Assembly (NCBI GenBank): GCA_024643585.1
Contig: JAHEMP010000057.1
Coordinates: forward strand, 1-10,963
Direction: 5' to 3'
DNA length: 10,963 bases
From: Crocinitomicaceae bacterium
Lineage (GTDB): Bacteria > Bacteroidota > Bacteroidia > Flavobacteriales_D > Crocinitomicaceae
Under the pieces are notes generated by a model. That model did no database searches. It saw only the letters and a program-made list of their open reading frames with translations, and was not told where the DNA came from. Shown here in pieces: positions 6,691-10,963 of this stretch. How positions within the stretch are numbered: position 1 is the first letter of the stretch; the number at the start of each line of letters is the position of its first letter. Position numbers and translations under genes: made by a program.

Positions 6691-8043
6691 ATGAAAAAAA
6701 TAGCAATCGTAGGCGCAGGACTAGTTGGAAGTTTACAAGCCATCCTAATGGCAAAAAAAGGACACCAAGTTCAAGTCTTAGAAAATCGACCGGATAGAAG
6801 AAAATCGGCGTTCATCGGTGGTAGATCCATCAACTTGGCATTGTCGGATAGAGGATGGAAAGCTTTGGATTTGGCCGGCGTATCCGATAAAATTCGCGAA
6901 ATTGCATTGCCTATGTACCGAAGATGCATGCACGACACAAAGGGGAATTTGACCTATCAGCCATATGGTTTAGACAACGAGGCCATTTACTCGGTTTCTA
7001 GAGGTTTGTTGAATCAGACGTTAATGAATGAAGCGGAGCATTACCCAAATATTGAGTACTTGTTTGACTTAAAATGCAAAGACGTCGATTTGAGAGACAA
7101 CACGATTGTGATGCAAAATTTAGAGAAAGAGTTGGTGACATTTAAGTTTGACAAACTTTTTGCTTGTGATGGAGCTTATTCGGCGGTTCGAACACGTTTA
7201 CAAAAAACGGTTGGTTTCAATTACCAGCAAAGTTATTTGGGACATGGATACAAAGAATTGGAAATTCCGCCAAATGAAAATGGCACGCACAAATTAGAAA
7301 ATGACTGCCTGCACATTTGGCCAAGAGGAGAATTCATGATGATCGCTCTTCCAAACATCGATGGAAGTTTTACGTTGACTTTATTCATGACTATCGAAGG
7401 AGAAGTATCTTTTAATGCGTTGAATTCAGATGAAAAAATAATGAATTTCTTTCAGGAAATGTTCCCAGACACCATTCCATTGATACCAGATTTGTTGAAA
7501 GATTTTGGCAATAACCCGGTTGGAAATTTAATGACCGTGAAATGTGATCCATGGCAATACAACGATAACATTTTGTTGTTGGGCGATGCTGCTCATGCCA
7601 TTGTTCCGTTTTATGGACAGGGCATGAATGCAGGCTTCCAGGATTGCACAGTTTTCAATGATTTGTACGAAGAGCGAAAAGGCGATTGGACGAATCTGAT
7701 GAAAGATTTCTCGGATCAACATTATAAAAATGGTCAAGCTATAGCAGATTTGGCGCTGTACAATTATATTGAAATGCGTGACAAAACGGCTGATCCAGAT
7801 TTCTTATTGCGCAAGAAAATTGAAGCGAAGTTTACAAGAATGTACCCAGATTTGTGGTTGCCGTTATACTCCCGCGTTACCTTTACCCAAACTCCGTATG
7901 CCGAAGCTCTAGAACATGGCAATAGACAGCGAGGAATAATGGATAAAGTGATGGAAATTCCAAATATTCATAACATTTGGGATGATTCTGTCGTTATAGA
8001 TAGTATTCTAGACTTATTAGAAAAAGACAAAGCACATGCATAA
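6691..8043 (+). CDS. kmo: Kynurenine 3-monooxygenase (FAD-dependent)
   Basis: A 450-residue class A flavin hydroxylase that converts L-kynurenine to 3-hydroxykynurenine with NADPH and O2. The FAD dinucleotide fold is GAGLVG (8-13), then RSINLALSDRG (45-55), CDGAYSAVR, and the second FAD motif GDAAHAIVPFYGQGMNAGF ending near 316. Residues that bind kynurenine in the human enzyme (Arg85, Tyr99, Asn363, Tyr398) appear here as Arg78, Tyr92, Asn358 (in YNYIEMR) and Tyr393 (in LPLY). Blocks such as LHIWPR and FMMIALPN match eukaryotic KMO closely. The C-terminal membrane segment of mitochondrial KMO is absent. The ATG gives an N-terminus starting directly at the FAD strand. The stop overlaps the next gene by 8 bases. 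It works directly before KynU in the route to quinolinate and NAD. Confidence 0.97.
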   Translation: MKKIAIVGAGLVGSLQAILMAKKGHQVQVLENRPDRRKSAFIGGRSINLALSDRGWKALDLAGVSDKIREIALPMYRRCMHDTKGNLTYQPYGLDNEAIYSVSRGLLNQTLMNEAEHYPNIEYLFDLKCKDVDLRDNTIVMQNLEKELVTFKFDKLFACDGAYSAVRTRLQKTVGFNYQQSYLGHGYKELEIPPNENGTHKLENDCLHIWPRGEFMMIALPNIDGSFTLTLFMTIEGEVSFNALNSDEKIMNFFQEMFPDTIPLIPDLLKDFGNNPVGNLMTVKCDPWQYNDNILLLGDAAHAIVPFYGQGMNAGFQDCTVFNDLYEERKGDWTNLMKDFSDQHYKNGQAIADLALYNYIEMRDKTADPDFLLRKKIEAKFTRMYPDLWLPLYSRVTFTQTPYAEALEHGNRQRGIMDKVMEIPNIHNIWDDSVVIDSILDLLEKDKAHA

Positions 8044-8938
8044 ACTCATCCTTATTTCCTCAATGCTCCTCTTCTCCGGGGGAATTTTTGCTCAGAAAAA
8101 CTTACGACCAGGCTCTAACAAAAAGCGGAGTCAAGTCTTTGGTGGAGCGCAAGACTTTAAAAATTATCAACCACGCGGATTGCAATTTTCTTTTGGTCCA
8201 ACGTATACGATGACGAGTGGAAAAAATGAAATGATCAAACCTGATTCATTGTACAATGGGCAGCGCTTTCGATACAACCAAGACCCATCGGGTCGATTGG
8301 GAGTAGCTTTGGATATTGGTATGGCACATTTTCCAATGAAAACACCGAAGTTCAAAATAGGAGGTAATCCGTTTCGAATACTCTCTTATTGGGATTGGGG
8401 ATTGGGTGTCAAACTATACGGAGGAAAAGAAAAAACAACAGTAGAATACACGGATGCAACCGGAACCAATGTAATTTTTTCAGAAACGGGGAAGGGTAAA
8501 TTTTACAACACCTACGCGAGCGCTCATATTACAGCACATAAAATATTTTACTTTAAAAACCCAAAATTCTTTATAGACAACGGTTTGGGCGTTAATTTGG
8601 ATTACCGAGTAATTCAGGGAAGTCAAAAATACGACGGAATTCATTTTCCGGAAAACCAAAGATTCCAAAAAAACATGGCCGTGCAGTTACACTATGATCT
8701 TGGTTTCGGAATTAAGCTGAAAAGAGGGTCTTATTTTATTCCGACCGTTTCTACACCTATTCTTGGTTTTTACGAATGGAATGGAGGCACCCCAGCGATT
8801 CAATGGTTTTCATCCAACTACTGGCCAATTACGTTGAAAGCAAAATTCATTTTCTTATTCAAGCAAAAGTCCAACGGTTGCAATACCGGCACGGAAGAAG
8901 ACAGAAAGAAGAACAAGGAATATATGCAAAACAATTAA
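8036..8938 (+). CDS. Probable outer-membrane beta-barrel protein
   Basis: A 300-residue exported protein. The signal peptide covers about residues 1-19 (HKLILISSMLLFSGGIFAQ), with likely cleavage after FAQ. The mature part has many alternating amphipathic strands rich in Tyr, Phe and Gly, such as LQFSFGPTYTMTS, DWGLGVKLYGG, FYNTYASAHITAHKIFYF and VQLHYDLGFGIKLKRG, typical of a barrel of about 8-12 strands. The last barrel-like strand (PITLKAKFIFLFK) is followed by a polar 23-residue tail (NGCNTGTEEDRKKNKEYM) that probably lies in the periplasm. I cannot assign a named family. The ATG lies inside the kmo stop region (8-base overlap), indicating translational coupling, and the gene ends 3 bases before the next one. 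A role in kynurenine metabolism is not evident. The second half of the barrel is as complete as the first, with no sign of truncation. Confidence 0.8.
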   Translation: MHKLILISSMLLFSGGIFAQKNLRPGSNKKRSQVFGGAQDFKNYQPRGLQFSFGPTYTMTSGKNEMIKPDSLYNGQRFRYNQDPSGRLGVALDIGMAHFPMKTPKFKIGGNPFRILSYWDWGLGVKLYGGKEKTTVEYTDATGTNVIFSETGKGKFYNTYASAHITAHKIFYFKNPKFFIDNGLGVNLDYRVIQGSQKYDGIHFPENQRFQKNMAVQLHYDLGFGIKLKRGSYFIPTVSTPILGFYEWNGGTPAIQWFSSNYWPITLKAKFIFLFKQKSNGCNTGTEEDRKKNKEYMQNN

Positions 8939-8941
8939 GCG

Positions 8942-9295
8942 ATGAAAAAAATTTTCCATCTTAGTTCTTGTAGCACGAACCAACGAATATTAAAGGAAAT
9001 CAATCCTGGGAAAGAGGTTGAATTGCAAGACATCAAAGAGCAAAACATTGATGCAAAAACCTTGGATTGGATAAAGGAAAAAGTAGGTTCGTACGAAGTG
9101 TTGTTTTCAAAGCGAGCAATGAAATACAGAGGTTTGGGCCTCGATAAAATGAACCTTACCGAAGACGATTACCGCAAATACATGTTGGAAGAATACACTT
9201 TTTTAAAACGCCCTTTCATTATCAATAACGATGAGGTTTTCATTGGGAATACAAAGAAAGAGGTTGAGGCGGCCGTAAGGAGTTTTGGAGGGTAA
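8942..9295 (+). CDS. ArsC/Spx-like thioredoxin-fold protein
   Basis: A 117-residue protein of usual ArsC/Spx/YffB length. It begins with a beta strand leading to a lone redox-type cysteine, Cys10, in HLSSCSTNQR, which resembles the CST-x-R loop of ArsC. The middle has SYEVLFSKRAMKYRGLGL (50-67), like the ELFNKR...Y segment of the family. The end has EEYTFLKRPFIINNDEVFIG (83-102), where Arg90-Pro91 matches the conserved Arg-Pro before the family's cis-proline strand. Only one Cys is present, so any catalysis would need glutaredoxin or another thiol partner. True arsenate reduction is doubtful because no arsR or arsenite exporter is nearby. The ATG follows the previous stop by 3 bases, making it the last gene of the run; it ends 23 bases from the convergent gene. 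Confidence 0.85.
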   Translation: MKKIFHLSSCSTNQRILKEINPGKEVELQDIKEQNIDAKTLDWIKEKVGSYEVLFSKRAMKYRGLGLDKMNLTEDDYRKYMLEEYTFLKRPFIINNDEVFIGNTKKEVEAAVRSFGG

Positions 9296-9318
9296 GTTTA
9301 CTACTTGAAAAGTTTAAA

Positions 9319-10963
9319 TTAAGGCTGCCCACCTAAGTCTAGAAATTTTTGCCAATATTTCTTTGCCGTTTCATTGTCTCCCTCTCCGCTATATGCCGCT
9401 GCTAAGTTTCGGTAACAACCTGGATCATTTGGCTCTTTCTCTATTCCTTGATTCGCATACATTTTTGCCATTTTGTAGTTTTTTTTAAGCAAATACATGT
9501 AGGATAAATTGACGTAATCTATCTTTTCTTCGGGATAAAATTTCATATACTTTTTTAAATAAAGCAAAGAACTATCAGCCTCTTTTTGCATGGAATAAAT
9601 AGAACTTAAATTATGGAGTGATAATTTATAAGTAGGTTCAAACGATAGCGATTTTTTATAATATTTCAAAGCTGTTAAGGTGTCTGTCTCTGCGAAAGAG
9701 ATTACGCCTAAGTTGTAATAAGACTCAAAATAGGATGGAAGTATTTCAATACTCTTCCAGTAATGAAATTTCGCTTTTTCATAAAAGTAATCTCGATCGG
9801 CAATCGTCGTAGATTGTTCTGCCTGAACCCTAAATTCTGATGCCATTCCTGATTGCGCGCGCGCGCTGTTTGGAGCAGAATCTAATCCGGATTGAAACAA
9901 AGTGTAATTGTTTTCCCATACAGGCACTCTTGCCATTGTCAAACCAGAAAAGAAAACAAAGAGCGATGCAAAAAGCAACTTGAATTTTGAGTTGAATTTA
10001 TCCAATTCTGGACTCATTTTCAAGAAGTAAAAAACGACACCAAACAATGCAATTAGCATACCCAAAGATGGGGTGAACAGAAAACGATCGGCAAAAGTAG
10101 AGCCTATTTTCAAAATAAAATTATTCGAAACCGACGAAGTAATAAAGAAGAACAACAGACCAAATGCGATCGGGTTCCTTTTTCGAACAAAGAAAATAAT
10201 AAGAACAAGAAAGCCTACATGCAATAAAATTGAGAAAATAACCCAAGGAGAAGAAAGACCCACTAGCGGAATGTGATTAAAGGAATAATCATAACTCATG
10301 AAATAGGGGAAGAGGCTTTGTTTAAAAAATAAAAGGAGAATATAGAATCTCGTTCCAAACAGTTCATTGAAATTTGAAGCGCCATATAGCACGTTATTAA
10401 TAACGAGTTCACTATCCATTTCAGGTTGAAGAGTTAACACCTGACTTCGGATGAGAAGGAATAATCCGGCAATGCCAATAAATGGAAGAGTGCGAATAAC
10501 AATTTGCTTAAGGGATTTTTCGCCTTTAAAATAAATCACAAGTGGAATCAAAGCAACATAGGTTATACTACTTTCCTTAGAAAACAGGGCCAATGCCAGC
10601 CAAATACCGGGCAGGAAATAGGAAGAAATGGTGTTTTTTTGGTAGTTAATTAATAAAGACCGGAGCAACAACAATCCGAACAGGCAACTTAAAAGTTCAT
10701 CTCGACTTTTCAAACTACATACTACTTCTGTATGAATTGGATGCGCTATAAATAGCAGAGCGATAATTCCACAAAGCAATACTGACCAATTGGAAAACAT
10801 TTTTTTGAGAAAAGAGAATAGAACAAAGCCAGTCAATATGTAGAGTAGGATATTTATGAAATGTCCCGCCTTAGCATTTACACCGACCATTTCCATCTGA
10901 AGAGCGAAAGTAGAAAGAGTTAAAGGTCGGTAACTGTCATAATTATCTTTTCCGAAATACCCA
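9319..10963 (-). CDS. TMTC-like membrane glycosyltransferase with TPR repeats (5' end outside window)
   Basis: The minus-strand frame runs from the right edge (first full codon at 10962) to TAA at 9321-9319, 547 visible residues. A Met at 10896 is internal: the 22 codons before it encode GYFGKDNYDSYRPLTLSTF, which contains the SYRPL motif typical of TMTC-family proteins. HPIHTEVVCSLKSRDELL, another TMTC-type loop, follows. About ten hydrophobic helices cover the first two thirds. The last ~175 residues hold about four tetratricopeptide repeats (e.g. SYYNLGVISFAETDTLTALK and CYRNLAAAYSGEGDNETAKK). TMTC proteins are O-mannosyltransferases in animals; bacterial homologues are mostly uncharacterised, so transfer of a lipid-linked sugar to protein is inference. 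The acidic catalytic motif expected in the first loop lies beyond the edge. The gene is convergent with the kyn run. Confidence 0.88.
   Translation of the reverse strand, partial: GYFGKDNYDSYRPLTLSTFALQMEMVGVNAKAGHFINILLYILTGFVLFSFLKKMFSNWSVLLCGIIALLFIAHPIHTEVVCSLKSRDELLSCLFGLLLLRSLLINYQKNTISSYFLPGIWLALALFSKESSITYVALIPLVIYFKGEKSLKQIVIRTLPFIGIAGLFLLIRSQVLTLQPEMDSELVINNVLYGASNFNELFGTRFYILLLFFKQSLFPYFMSYDYSFNHIPLVGLSSPWVIFSILLHVGFLVLIIFFVRKRNPIAFGLLFFFITSSVSNNFILKIGSTFADRFLFTPSLGMLIALFGVVFYFLKMSPELDKFNSKFKLLFASLFVFFSGLTMARVPVWENNYTLFQSGLDSAPNSARAQSGMASEFRVQAEQSTTIADRDYFYEKAKFHYWKSIEILPSYFESYYNLGVISFAETDTLTALKYYKKSLSFEPTYKLSLHNLSSIYSMQKEADSSLLYLKKYMKFYPEEKIDYVNLSYMYLLKKNYKMAKMYANQGIEKEPNDPGCYRNLAAAYSGEGDNETAKKYWQKFLDLGGQP
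9855..9866. repeat. (GC)6 dinucleotide tract inside the TMTC-like gene
   Basis: Twelve bases of strictly alternating G and C within a low-GC gene, coding for Ser-Ala-Arg-Ala on the minus strand just before the TPR region. Such tracts can slip during replication or adopt Z-DNA. The frame is intact here. Confidence 0.6.

Noticed and set aside
8942..9295. Arsenic-resistance operon
   Set aside because: Only an ArsC-like fold protein is present, without regulator or arsenite exporter; the operon partners are kynurenine genes.
9296..9318. Bidirectional terminator between the ArsC-like gene and the convergent TMTC-like gene
   Set aside because: Only a 4-bp ACTT/AAGT hairpin (9303-9313) is visible; too weak to call.
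10073..10276. 67-codon plus-strand frame opposite the TMTC-like gene
   Set aside because: It lies antisense to a membrane-helix region with clear family character, and its product is very basic with no features.

Overview
The window looks like chromosomal DNA of a Bacteroidota member, probably order Flavobacteriales. It is AT-rich, has TAnnTTTG-type promoter boxes instead of clear Shine-Dalgarno sites, and carries a Bacteroidota-style GH92 lipoprotein, a beta-barrel outer-membrane protein and a eukaryote-like kynurenine 3-monooxygenase. The species cannot be named from the sequence.

Layout. Positions 2-121 hold the 3' end of a gene that enters from the left. Two unrecognised small proteins follow: a secreted or membrane-anchored one at 216-584 and an N-terminally membrane-anchored one at 683-1174, the latter followed by a strong intrinsic terminator. 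A stretch without a gene (about 1231-1499) precedes a complete GH92 exo-alpha-mannosidase lipoprotein (1500-3815) that has no SusC/SusD partner in view. Next comes a tightly packed run of six co-directional genes (3909-9295): kynureninase, FabV-type enoyl reductase, a 70-residue single-pass membrane protein, kynurenine 3-monooxygenase, a beta-barrel outer-membrane protein and an ArsC/Spx-like thioredoxin-fold protein. A large TMTC-like membrane protein with TPR repeats lies convergently on the minus strand and runs off the right edge.

How the genes work together. KMO turns kynurenine into 3-hydroxykynurenine and KynU cleaves that to 3-hydroxyanthranilate plus alanine, the two middle steps of the tryptophan-to-quinolinate (de novo NAD) route. 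The first steps (tryptophan dioxygenase, formamidase) and the next one (3-hydroxyanthranilate dioxygenase) are not in the window. FabV acts in fatty-acid elongation or crotonyl-CoA reduction and has no direct biochemical link to kynurenine, so its place between the two kyn genes is a curiosity of the operon. The most interesting points are this mixed operon, the small membrane protein directly upstream of KMO, and an inverted/tandem repeat element that fills the only sizeable gap inside the operon. I found no phage, IS, CRISPR, tRNA or rRNA, and no clear undescribed system.
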